Shown: positions 1 to 5,588, counted from the first letter of the stretch. The stretch is DNA of 10,092 bases from an uncultured Ruminococcus sp. (GCA_902773245.1 CACYDY010000303.1:1-10092); one strand, 5' to 3'. Notes: generated by a model not told the origin, from the sequence alone. Numbers and translations are program-made.

Positions 1-5
1 TGAAC

Positions 6-82
6 GGACCATTAGCTCAGTTGGTTAGAGCAACCGGCTCATAACCGGTAGGTCCCGGGTTCGAGTCCCTGATGGTCCACCA
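6..82 (+). tRNA. tRNA with CAU anticodon (probably tRNA-Ile2, possibly elongator tRNA-Met)
   Basis: A complete 77-nt cloverleaf with encoded CCA is visible. The 7-bp acceptor stem pairs 6-12 with 72-78, the D stem 15-18 with 28-31, and the anticodon stem 33-37 with 45-49 around the anticodon CAT at 40-42. The T arm is at 55-71 with loop TTCGAGT, and CCA is at 80-82. It is not an initiator: the anticodon stem lacks three consecutive G-C pairs next to the loop, and the first acceptor pair is a normal G-C. Acceptor pairs 4 and 5 are C-G and C-G, which are known recognition elements of the lysidine synthetase TilS in tRNA-Ile2. The overall body resembles Bacillus tRNA-Ile2 as I remember it, so I lean towards an AUA-reading isoleucine tRNA. 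The second T-stem pair (56 and 70) is a C-U mismatch. The gene appears to be the last of its transcript. Confidence 0.96.
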
Positions 83-84
83 GA

Positions 85-118
85 AATACCCTGTCACTCA
101 AGTGGCAGGGTATTTTTT
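85..118 (+). terminator. Rho-independent terminator after the tRNA
   Basis: A 13-bp stem (85-97 with 102-114, one T-G wobble) closes a TCAA loop and runs directly into Ts ending at 118. It begins two bases after the tRNA CCA end, so it terminates the tRNA transcript. Confidence 0.93.
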
Positions 119-147
119 ACTTTAAAGATTTATAGTTTATTCTGTTT

Positions 148-249
148 CGCTGAGGGGGATTTGTCGATCTTTTTTGCTTTGCTCCGTCAGCGACCAAAGA
201 CGCTGTCTTTGGAATCTGCAAACTTTTGAAAAAGTTTGATCAAAACTTT
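148..249 (-). repeat. Dispersed hairpin-rich intergenic repeat, copy 1
   Basis: Three hairpins stand in a row: 148-158 with 182-192 (imperfect, one G-G mismatch and one G-T pair), 194-201 with 205-212 (perfect 8 bp, three-base loop), and 219-227 with 230-238. The last 33 bases (217-249) read on the minus strand match the end of the window (10060-10092) at 27 of 33 positions. Four of the six differences form two compensatory base-pair changes in the third hairpin. No open reading frame or transposase is present. The outer limits are set by where structure fades and are approximate. It could be a non-autonomous mobile element or a REP-like sequence; which one cannot be told from two copies. Confidence 0.65.
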
Positions 250-406
250 AGGAAGCACTGACTAAAGTTGGTGTTCATCTTGCTTGCCTAAGATTTGTCC
301 GTTGAGGTGATTTCATTGTTTAATACAAAAAAATCACTTATATTCTAAAATATTGCAAAGAATTTATCAAAATTTAAAGTTTTTGCTGTTATTTTTTAAG
401 ATATGT

Positions 407-435
407 TTGTAATTTTTGAAAAAGTGTGGTAGAAT
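407..435 (+). promoter_or_regulatory. Likely sigma-A promoter of hom-thrB
   Basis: The -35 candidate TTGTAA (407-412) is 17 bp from the -10 candidate TAGAAT (430-435), which also carries a TG extended -10 at 427-428. Transcription would start near 442 and give a leader of about 35 nt. This is too short for a riboswitch, so any control by threonine or lysine would have to act at the promoter or on the enzymes. Confidence 0.55.
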
Positions 436-477
436 AAAACTGACTAATTATAACTATCAATGAGAGGGGCTTAAATT

Positions 478-1719
478 ATGATACAGGTAGCTGTTATGGG
501 TCACGGTGTTGTTGGAAGCGGTGTTACCGAAATTCTCCTTAAACACTCCGAGGAAATCAAAAAAAAGGTTAAAGAAGAAATCTACATCAAAAAGGTTCTT
601 GACCTCAGAGATTTTCCCGACAGCCCTATCGCAGACCGTTTTACCAAGAATTTTGACGATATTATCAATGATGACGAAATAAAAATCGTTGTTGAGGTTA
701 TGGGAGGATTGAATCCTGCATATACTTTTGTTAAATCATGCCTTGAGCACGGAAAAAGCGTTGTAACCTCAAACAAAGAGCTTGTTGCCGCAAAGGGCGC
801 GGAGCTTTTGAAAATCGCCGAAGAAAACAACCTCAATTTCCTGTTTGAAGCAAGCGTGGGCGGCGGTATCCCGATCATCAGACCGCTCAATCAGTGCCTT
901 GCCGCAAATGATGTTTATGAAATTGACGGTATCCTTAACGGAACTACCAACTACATTCTCAACAAAATGATAAAGGAATCTCAGACCTTTGAGGACGCTC
1001 TGGCTCGCGCGCAGCAGAAAGGCTATGCGGAGAGAAATCCTGCCGCTGACGTTGAGGGTCATGACGCCTGCAGAAAAATCTGTATTCTTGCGTCACTGGT
1101 GTTCGGAAAGCATTTTTATCCCGAAAGTGTGCATACGGAGGGTATTACAAACGTGTCGCTCACCGATGTTGAGTACGCTTCGGCTTGGGGCGGCGCTGTG
1201 AAGCTTATCGGTTCGGTCAAGGTTACAAACGGAAAGCAGGAGATCATTGTTGCTCCGATGTTTGTAAGCAATGAATGCCAGCTTTCAAGTGTTGACGGCG
1301 TGTTCAATGCTATTCTCGTTAAGGGCGATTCCACGGGCGACGTTGTATTCTACGGAAAGGGCGCAGGAAAGCTCCCGACTGCAAGCGCCGTTGTTGCCGA
1401 TGTTATGGACTGTGTAACACATCAGAGCGAACGCAGAAATATTATGTGGGAAGACGGAAACGACGAAAATATTCTTCCGTTTGAAGAAACCGCATATTCG
1501 ATGTATGTTCTTGCAAATACAGACGACAAGGAGTCTGCTTTTGCTGCCGCCAATGAAGCTTTCGGCTCATGCGAAAAGCTTGAAAGGGAAAATGCAGCCG
1601 CAGACGAGCTTGCATTTATCACTCCGGTTCTTAAATATGCCGATTTTGAAAAAGCGGCCGAGAACTTTGAGAAGTGCGGCGCAAAGGTTGTTTCAAATAT
1701 CAGAATTGCTGTTATTTGA
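478..1719 (+). CDS. hom: Homoserine dehydrogenase
   Basis: This 413-residue enzyme reduces aspartate semialdehyde to homoserine with NAD(P)H, the branch-point step towards threonine and methionine, in the cytoplasm. Residues 1-130 form the nucleotide-binding domain, with the glycine motif GHGVVG at 8-13. Residues 131-315 form the catalytic domain with NGTTNYIL at 154-161. The likely catalytic pair is D196 and K200, and K100 in the TSNK motif matches a second conserved lysine. The GKGAGKLPTASAV stretch starts at 293. The C-terminal part (about 339-413) has the size and pattern of an ACT domain, the usual site of threonine feedback inhibition; the protein is slightly shorter than the Bacillus enzyme (about 430). 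The start is fixed by GAGAGGGG at 462-469, eight bases before the ATG. thrB follows after 18 bp, so the two are very likely co-transcribed. Confidence 0.96.
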   Translation: MIQVAVMGHGVVGSGVTEILLKHSEEIKKKVKEEIYIKKVLDLRDFPDSPIADRFTKNFDDIINDDEIKIVVEVMGGLNPAYTFVKSCLEHGKSVVTSNKELVAAKGAELLKIAEENNLNFLFEASVGGGIPIIRPLNQCLAANDVYEIDGILNGTTNYILNKMIKESQTFEDALARAQQKGYAERNPAADVEGHDACRKICILASLVFGKHFYPESVHTEGITNVSLTDVEYASAWGGAVKLIGSVKVTNGKQEIIVAPMFVSNECQLSSVDGVFNAILVKGDSTGDVVFYGKGAGKLPTASAVVADVMDCVTHQSERRNIMWEDGNDENILPFEETAYSMYVLANTDDKESAFAAANEAFGSCEKLERENAAADELAFITPVLKYADFEKAAENFEKCGAKVVSNIRIAVI

Positions 1720-1737
1720 TAAAAAGGTTTTGATATT

Positions 1738-2633
1738 ATGATAAAAATTCAAATACCGGCAACAAGCGCAAATCTCGGTTCGGGCTTTGACAGTCTTGGA
1801 GTTGCGCTTGATATGTATAATTATGTGTGGATGGAGGAAGCCGACGAGATAGATATTTCGTCGAATGACGGAGTGAAAATTCCCGATGATGAATCCAACC
1901 TGATATATTGGTCGGCGGAAAGACTTTACAGCGAATGCGGAAAAACTCTGCCGGGACTCAGGATCATTCAGGAAAACAATATTCCCATGACAAGAGGATT
2001 GGGCAGCTCTTCGGCGTGCATTGCGGCAGGTCTTATCGGAGCAAACCGCTTTTGGGCAGTCCCTTGTCACAGCATGATCTTGTGAATCTTGCCTGCAAAA
2101 TTGAGGGACACCCCGACAACACAACGCCTGCTCTTTTGGGCGGTCTGGTAACGGCGGCAATGGAAAACGGACGAGTTTACAGCGTGAGCGTTCCCGTTGC
2201 AAAAAATATACGATTCGGAGTTTTTATACCGCCGTTTGAATTGAAAACAGAGGTTGCAAGAAAGGCGCTGCCCAACGAATACTCAAGAGAAGACGCAGTT
2301 TATAACCTGTCAAGAAGCTCGCTTATGACGGCGGCTCTTTTTTCGGGCAGCCTTGAAAACCTGAGAGTTGCAGTCCAGGACAGTATTCACCAACCTTACA
2401 GAAAAAAATTTATCAACGGCTTCAATACCGTTTTCAGAATGACCTATGAGCTGGGTTCCTACGGAACTTACATCAGCGGAGCGGGACCGTCAATTATTGC
2501 GATCATAGATGACAAGCTTGAGAATACTTTCAATAAGTATGCGCTGCCGCACCTTGAGAGCAAGGGCATTCGGGATTGGCAGTTTCATGTTTTGTCTGCT
2601 GACGGCGACGGAGCAAAAGTGCTGATAGAGTAA
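1738..2633 (+). pseudogene. thrB: Homoserine kinase, interrupted by a single-base frameshift
   Basis: Homoserine kinase (GHMP family) phosphorylates homoserine with ATP before threonine synthase. The first reading frame runs 1738-2085. It carries the N-terminal PATSANLGSGFDSLG and the phosphate-binding PMTRGLGSSSACIAAG motif, then loses homology after the residues GANR and stops. The downstream frame (open from about 2052 to the stop at 2633) continues with LGSPLSQHDL, GHPDNTTPALLGG and the C-terminal ISGAGPS motif. The switch falls at the four Ts at 2050-2053: adding one base there gives an uninterrupted protein of about 298 residues, the normal family length. All motifs on both sides are intact and undecayed, so this is either a sequencing/assembly error in a short T run, a very recent mutation, or a phase-variable tract. 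A weak AAAAAGG precedes the start. The gene sits 18 bp after hom. Confidence 0.9.
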
Positions 2634-2676
2634 TATTATACAGTATGATTTATTCGTCTGTTCGGAAGTATTTAAG

Positions 2677-2879
2677 CACTATTCACAACTTAAGAAAATA
2701 TGAAGCTCAAACGCAGGGGTTCGGGGACGTAGTCCCCGATAGGCGTGGGCGAAGCCCACAGCCTAAAAGCCCCCTTTTCCTTGAGGGAAAGGGGGTTGGG
2801 GGTATGGGTGACGTCAATGCTGCCAAATAGATCCAACTGTTTGGATCGACAGGAAATAAGCTTTAAGTTGTGGACAGTG
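2677..2879 (+). mobile_element. MITE-like element with 18-bp terminal inverted repeats, copy 1 (interrupted)
   Basis: The left end CACTATTCACAACTTAAG (2677-2694) is the inverse of the right end (2862-2879) at 15 of 18 positions. The outer 39 bp on the left match copy 2 (4762-4800) at 31 of 39 and the outer 29 bp on the right match at 23 of 29. Both copies share the palindrome TGACGTCA (here 2809-2816). A 7-bp hairpin lies at 2830-2847. Without the GC-rich insert at 2716-2807 this copy would be about 114 bp, almost exactly the 113 bp of copy 2. It contains no plausible gene, so it would be non-autonomous. No clear target duplication flanks it. Confidence 0.75.
2716..2807 (+). repeat. GC-rich multi-hairpin sequence inserted in the MITE-like element
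   Basis: This 92-bp block replaces three bases (TAA) of the other element copy and is far richer in G and C than its surroundings. It contains three strong hairpins: 2721-2728 with 2732-2739 (8 bp, loop GTA); 2745-2750 with 2754-2759 (loop GAA), extended by AGGC 2741-2744 with GCCT 2761-2764; and 2770-2780 with 2785-2795 (11 bp, loop TTGA). There is no reading frame with a ribosome binding site. It has the look of a REP/BIME-type or RNA-level structured repeat, but only one copy lies in the window, so its repeat status is an inference. Confidence 0.6.
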
Positions 2880-2967
2880 GTTTCCAAGGCTTGACGGCGT
2901 TTTTGGATCGGCTGTCGGGTGGCTGAGGAAGCTTTCGGATATTCATGAAATAAAGAAAAGAGAGAAA

Positions 2968-2973
2968 AAGGAG
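2968..2973 (+). promoter_or_regulatory. Ribosome binding site of lysC
   Basis: AAGGAG lies eight bases before the ATG at 2982 and fixes the start of the full-length aspartokinase. Confidence 0.85.
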
Positions 2974-2981
2974 TTTTTATA

Positions 2982-4187
2982 ATGGGCTTGATAGTTCAGA
3001 AATTTGGCGGCAGTTCGGTTGCAAATGCCGAACGTGTCTTTAATGTTGCAAGAATTGTAACGGACACTTACAAAGCCGGAAACGACGTTGTGGTTGTAGT
3101 TTCCGCGCAGGGCGATACAACAGACGACCTGATAGACAAGGCTAACGAGATCAACCCGAATGCGTCAAAGCGTGAAAGAGATATGCTTCTTGCTTCGGGT
3201 GAGCAGATTTCCATTGCTCTTCTTGCTATGGCAATTGAGAAGCTTGGATTCCCGGTAGTTTCGCTTCTCGGCTGGCAGGCAGGCTTTCAGACATCTTCCG
3301 CTTACACAAGCGCAAGAATCAAGAGAGTTGTTCCCGACAGAATCCAAAAGGAGCTTGACAAGAAGAATATCGTTGTAGTTGCCGGTTTCCAGGGCATTAA
3401 CAAGTATGACGACCTCACAACTCTCGGAAGAGGCGGTTCTGATACGAGCGCCGTTGCTATTGCAGCGTCAATGCACGCCGATCTTTGTCAGATCTTCACC
3501 GACGTTAAGGGCGTTTATACTGCCGATCCGAGAAAGGTTCCGAATGCAAGAAAGCTTGAAACGATCTCTTATGACGAAATGTTGGAGCTTGCAACACTCG
3601 GCGCGCAGGTTCTCAACAACCGCTCGGTAGAAATGGCTAAGAAATATAATATAGAATTGGAAGTATTGTCCAGCTTGGAAAAAGAACCCGGTACAATTGT
3701 TAAGGAGGCAACAAAAATGGAAAAAATGTTAATCAGCGGTGTAGCAAAGGATAAAGACGTAGCGAGAGTTTCGATCATCGGTTTGCCTGACAGACCGGGT
3801 CTTGCATTTAAGGTTTTCTCAAAGGTTTCGGCAGCAAATATTAACGTAGACATCATTCTCCAGTCTATCGGAAGAGACGGAACTAAGGATATTGCATTCA
3901 CCGTAGCTCAGGACAAGGCAGACGAAACGGAGAAGATCCTCAGAGATTATCTTTTGCCGCTCGGAGCAAAAGAGGTTTCCGCTGACAAGGGTGTGGCTAA
4001 GGTGTCTATTGTCGGCGCAGGTATGGAGAGCCATGCGGGTGTTGCAACAAAGATGTTCGAGGCGCTCATGGACGCTCAGATCAATATCAGAATGATCTCC
4101 ACAAGCGAGATCAAGGTTTCTGTTCTTATTGACGAGGCTGACGCAGACAACGCTGTTAAGGCTATTCATGAGAAATTCTTTGATTGA
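2982..4187 (+). CDS. lysC: Aspartate kinase (lysine/threonine pathway, with internal start for a regulatory subunit)
   Basis: This 401-residue enzyme phosphorylates aspartate, the first committed step to lysine, threonine and methionine. The kinase domain (about 1-245) carries the signature KFGGSS at 7-12, GRGGSDTSAVA at 149-159 and FTDVKGVYTADPR at 172-184. Two ACT domains follow: about 260-325 (with QSIGRDGTKDIAF from 294) and about 338-401 (with VSIVGAGM at 341-348). They are expected to bind lysine and/or threonine as feedback inhibitors. Length and order match the single-function Bacillus-type aspartokinase rather than an aspartokinase-homoserine dehydrogenase fusion, in keeping with the separate hom gene. 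A second start inside the gene is listed as its own entry. The gene is separated from hom-thrB by repeat DNA and ends at its own terminator. Confidence 0.96.
   Translation: MGLIVQKFGGSSVANAERVFNVARIVTDTYKAGNDVVVVVSAQGDTTDDLIDKANEINPNASKRERDMLLASGEQISIALLAMAIEKLGFPVVSLLGWQAGFQTSSAYTSARIKRVVPDRIQKELDKKNIVVVAGFQGINKYDDLTTLGRGGSDTSAVAIAASMHADLCQIFTDVKGVYTADPRKVPNARKLETISYDEMLELATLGAQVLNNRSVEMAKKYNIELEVLSSLEKEPGTIVKEATKMEKMLISGVAKDKDVARVSIIGLPDRPGLAFKVFSKVSAANINVDIILQSIGRDGTKDIAFTVAQDKADETEKILRDYLLPLGAKEVSADKGVAKVSIVGAGMESHAGVATKMFEALMDAQINIRMISTSEIKVSVLIDEADADNAVKAIHEKFFD
3717..4187 (+). CDS. lysC: Aspartate kinase beta subunit from an internal start inside lysC
   Basis: An in-frame ATG at codon 246 of lysC is preceded by AAGGAGG (3702-3708) with an 8-base spacer, a stronger ribosome binding site than that of lysC itself. 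Initiation here would give a 156-residue protein made of just the two ACT domains. The Bacillus subtilis lysine-sensitive aspartokinase is known to consist of alpha and beta subunits made from one gene by such an in-frame internal start at nearly the same codon. I infer the same arrangement here. The alternative is that the purine-rich stretch only reflects the codons for Val-Lys-Glu-Ala in the linker. Confidence 0.65.
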   Translation: MEKMLISGVAKDKDVARVSIIGLPDRPGLAFKVFSKVSAANINVDIILQSIGRDGTKDIAFTVAQDKADETEKILRDYLLPLGAKEVSADKGVAKVSIVGAGMESHAGVATKMFEALMDAQINIRMISTSEIKVSVLIDEADADNAVKAIHEKFFD

Positions 4188-4212
4188 TAATTGGTAAATA
4201 ATTAAAAATTAA

Positions 4213-4244
4213 GGCGAGCCGATAAATTTCGGTTCGCCGTTTTT
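4213..4244 (+). terminator. Terminator of lysC, probably bidirectional
   Basis: A 10-bp stem (4213-4222 with 4229-4238, one G-T pair) with loop TAAATT is followed by GTTTTT. On the minus strand the same stem is followed by TTAATTTTTAATT, so it can also end the convergent zinc-ribbon gene, which has no other terminator. Confidence 0.9.
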
Positions 4245-4306
4245 GATTTAAATGTTTTGTGTTGTGACAGTAATTATAATAAATTCAGATAATTTCCGTA
4301 AAAAAA

Positions 4307-4660
4307 TCACCTGTATTTTCCGCAGCTTGAGCAGAAAAGACGTTCATGAGTATTCTTTTCGCCGCAGTCGGGGCATATCCATGTTCCGTCCTTGTTGAGA
4401 TATACCTTGGCGTTTGTGGGATAAGAATGATAGGCGTCCGAGTGGGAAACGTAGCTGTCCCTGACAAGCTGCGCAGCGCTTTGAAGATATGCGTTTCCAA
4501 TGCCGCTGTAGTATCTGATTCCCGATGTAGGCGCGCTGTAGGCAGTTACAGAGCCTGTTATCGGCGAGGTTACGAGAGTGCTTTTATAAAGCTCGCCGCC
4601 GCATTTTCTGCAAAAATTTGCGTTGTCGTCATTCCATGCATTACAGGATTTACAAACCAT
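4307..4660 (-). CDS. Double zinc-ribbon protein of unknown function
   Basis: A 117-residue protein with two zinc ribbons at its ends and no recognised enzyme domain between them. The first uses C3, C6, C17 and C20 (motifs CKSC and CRKCGG); the second uses C96, C99, C110 and C113 (CPDCG and CSSCG). The middle (about 25-90) is rich in Ser, Thr and Tyr and predicted to be flexible. There is no signal peptide or membrane segment. Such paired ribbons usually mediate binding to protein or nucleic acid, but nothing here shows the partner. The start is supported by AAAGGAAAG on the minus strand about nine bases upstream. It converges on lysC and lies 101 bp from the MITE-like element, so it probably forms a single-gene transcript. 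Confidence 0.85.
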   Translation of the reverse strand: MVCKSCNAWNDDNANFCRKCGGELYKSTLVTSPITGSVTAYSAPTSGIRYYSGIGNAYLQSAAQLVRDSYVSHSDAYHSYPTNAKVYLNKDGTWICPDCGEKNTHERLFCSSCGKYR

Positions 4661-4761
4661 AAATTTCTTTCCTTTCTTTTGTTGGTGTCAGTAGTATTAT
4701 GGGCAAAATAAAGAAAGACATTCATTTTTTCGAAGCTATAAAAGTTAAAGCAATAAAAAAA

Positions 4762-4874
4762 CACTATCCACAACTTAAGAGGTTATGTAGTTCAATTGCA
4801 TAAGTGACGTCAAAATGTAAAACAAGACCAAATTCTTTGAATCATAGGCAACAAGCTTTAAATTGTGAATAATG
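4762..4874 (+). mobile_element. MITE-like element with 18-bp terminal inverted repeats, copy 2 (intact)
   Basis: A 113-bp element with left end CACTATCCACAACTTAAG (4762-4779) and an inverse right end (4857-4874, 14 of 18 positions). It shares both termini, the TGACGTCA palindrome (4805-4812) and its length with copy 1 once the insert there is removed. Both sides carry AATAAAAA (from 4752 and from 4875), which could be a target-site duplication but is low-complexity and not trustworthy. No gene is inside. It lies upstream of the zinc-ribbon gene and could affect its transcription. Confidence 0.75.
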
Positions 4875-4918
4875 AATAAAAATTTGATAAATAGAAGTAT
4901 TGGCAAAGCACTGCCCTC

Positions 4919-4949
4919 CGGAGAGTCGACCGCTTTGATCGACTCTCCG
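4919..4949 (-). terminator. Strong hairpin after the YtxH-like gene, possible terminator
   Basis: A perfect 11-bp stem (4919-4929 with 4939-4949) with a 9-base loop lies 20 bases downstream of the stop codon of the minus-strand gene at 4970-5149. There is no U-tract on either strand, so it is not a classical terminator. It may stabilise the 3' end of the mRNA or be part of another repeat. Confidence 0.5.
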
Positions 4950-4969
4950 AAATGATCGGTGAATTATGA

Positions 4970-5149
4970 CTACTTAAACATATAGTTTACCGTGTCAACG
5001 ACCTCGCTGAAGGTTTCCATGGCTTTGCCGGCCTTTTTCTTGAGCTGCTTTTTGTTGTCGGTCATATTTTTGCCCATATAGCCTACGACCGCTCCGGCTG
5101 CTGCCCCGGCTGTGACACCTTTAACAACTTTCATGGTACTTTTTGTCAT
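4970..5149 (-). CDS. Small YtxH-like protein
   Basis: A 59-residue basic protein. Residues 8-24 form a Gly/Ala-rich hydrophobic stretch (GVTAGAAAGAVVGYMG) of the kind found near the N-terminus of YtxH-family and similar small envelope or stress proteins. A Lys-rich segment (about 32-42) and a short amphipathic tail ending in NYMFK follow. The stretch is marginal as a membrane span. The start is set by GGAGG on the minus strand (5159-5163) nine bases before the ATG at 5149; an in-frame upstream ATG at 5254 has no such site. A TATACT -10 candidate is at 5177-5182 (minus) but no good -35 was found. Function is not known; the family name is a weak resemblance only. Confidence 0.7.
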   Translation of the reverse strand: MTKSTMKVVKGVTAGAAAGAVVGYMGKNMTDNKKQLKKKAGKAMETFSEVVDTVNYMFK

Positions 5150-5401
5150 AACTTTTAACCTCCATAGCTTTAAAAGAGTATAAATTATTAAAACGTACAC
5201 TTTGTTCATATTATGCTCCGGAACAGGATTTGCCGCCGCCAAAACGGAGATCAAGGGTAATGAAAAAACAGTATATGCGAATGGTGAAAAGTTGAATCAG
5301 AATAGACAAAACAGCTTTGCGCTTCTCTGTTGAGGGCGGCGGCTGATATTATTTTTTGTGTAATCAATAAAAAAATGTATGTAGATTTTTGGCTGAGGTA
5401 C

Positions 5402-5430
5402 TTGTTAAAATTGTCATTTTGTTTTATAAT
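5402..5430 (+). promoter_or_regulatory. Sigma-A promoter of trmL
   Basis: TTGTTA (5402-5407) and a perfect TATAAT (5425-5430) are separated by 17 bp. Transcription would start near 5437, inside the left arm of the hairpin that follows, leaving a leader of about 150 nt before trmL. Confidence 0.75.
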
Positions 5431-5431
5431 C

Positions 5432-5499
5432 TTAAGGGCATCTATAAAAAGTCCCTGCCGCTCATTTGCACGACATTCGTTTTTTAGAAATGCCCTTAA
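5432..5499 (+). repeat. Long palindromic hairpin with TTAA ends in the trmL leader
   Basis: TTAAGGGCAT (5432-5441) is the exact inverse of 5490-5499. The pairing goes on inward: 5442-5449 with 5480-5487, interrupted by one T-T mismatch, with an AA bulge at 5488-5489. The loop is about 30 bases. The structure could be a leader RNA element or a miniature transposon remnant, because a TTAA at each end looks like a target duplication around inverted repeats. Confidence 0.6.
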
Positions 5500-5514
5500 T
5501 GAGTTACGGCGTAT

Positions 5515-5547
5515 GGCTGAAAGCCTGCCGCTTGCAAATTTTCAGCC
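5515..5547 (+). other. Second leader hairpin upstream of trmL
   Basis: GGCTGAAA (5515-5522) pairs with TTTCAGCC (5540-5547). It lies 30 bases before the ribosome binding site AGGAGG (5577-5582) and has no U-tract, so it is not an attenuator on its own. A competing shorter hairpin, GGC with GCC around 5515-5525, is possible. Confidence 0.45.
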
Positions 5548-5588
5548 GCAGAGTAATTATTTGTTAATAAAAAATCAGGAGGAATCAC

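Larger units (their letters stand above)
119..477. other. Gene-free spacer between tRNA and hom
   Basis: No coding region with a ribosome binding site is visible in this 359-bp stretch. The left part (148-249) is a run of three hairpins that recurs in part at the other end of the window and is listed as a repeat. The middle (about 250-405) is AT-rich with no structure I can name. The right part holds the likely hom promoter and ribosome binding site. I see no T-box motif (the conserved AGGGTGG-type specifier-side sequence) and no other riboswitch signature. Confidence 0.6.
2634..2981. other. Gene-free spacer between thrB and lysC, mostly repeat DNA
   Basis: Of these 348 bp, 2677-2879 are a small inverted-repeat element with a second repeat nested in it (listed separately). 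The remainder (2880-2965) shows no convincing -35/-10 pair, no terminator for thrB and no lysine riboswitch core that I can recognise. lysC could be read through from hom-thrB or from an unrecognised promoter in or near the element. Confidence 0.6.
4661..4969. other. Gene-free spacer between two minus-strand genes
   Basis: The 309 bp hold the upstream region and ribosome binding site of the zinc-ribbon gene (minus strand, 4661-4760), the second copy of the MITE-like element (4762-4874) and a strong hairpin (4919-4949). I found no convincing -35/-10 pair for the zinc-ribbon gene, although a CATAAT-like -10 is present on the minus strand near 4696-4701. Confidence 0.55.
5150..5588. other. Divergent spacer between the YtxH-like gene and trmL
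   Basis: The first part (5150-5200) carries the minus-strand ribosome binding site. The stretch 5200-5400 shows no supported gene or structure. From 5402 onward it holds the trmL promoter and a roughly 150-nt leader with two hairpins, listed separately. Confidence 0.6.

Noticed and set aside
2047..2056. Programmed -1 ribosomal frameshift in thrB
   Set aside because: A -1 slip at 2050-2053 would give the right protein, but CGCTTTTGG is not a slippery heptamer, no clear stimulatory stem follows, and thrB is not known to use frameshifting.
2645..2830. Short plus-strand open frame of 61 codons
   Set aside because: It lies almost wholly in the nested repeats, has no ribosome binding site and a composition set by hairpin sequence.
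2880..2981. Lysine riboswitch or T-box before lysC or hom
   Set aside because: I looked for the conserved cores before both genes and found none; the region before lysC is mostly repeat and the hom leader is only about 35 nt.
4346..4711. 121-codon plus-strand open frame opposite the zinc-ribbon gene
   Set aside because: It is the shadow of the minus-strand gene, whose eight regularly spaced cysteines and ribosome binding site make the minus strand the real one.
4970..5254. Longer 94-residue version of the YtxH-like protein
   Set aside because: The extra 35 residues have no ribosome binding site and no family-like pattern, whereas GGAGG stands directly before the start at 5149.
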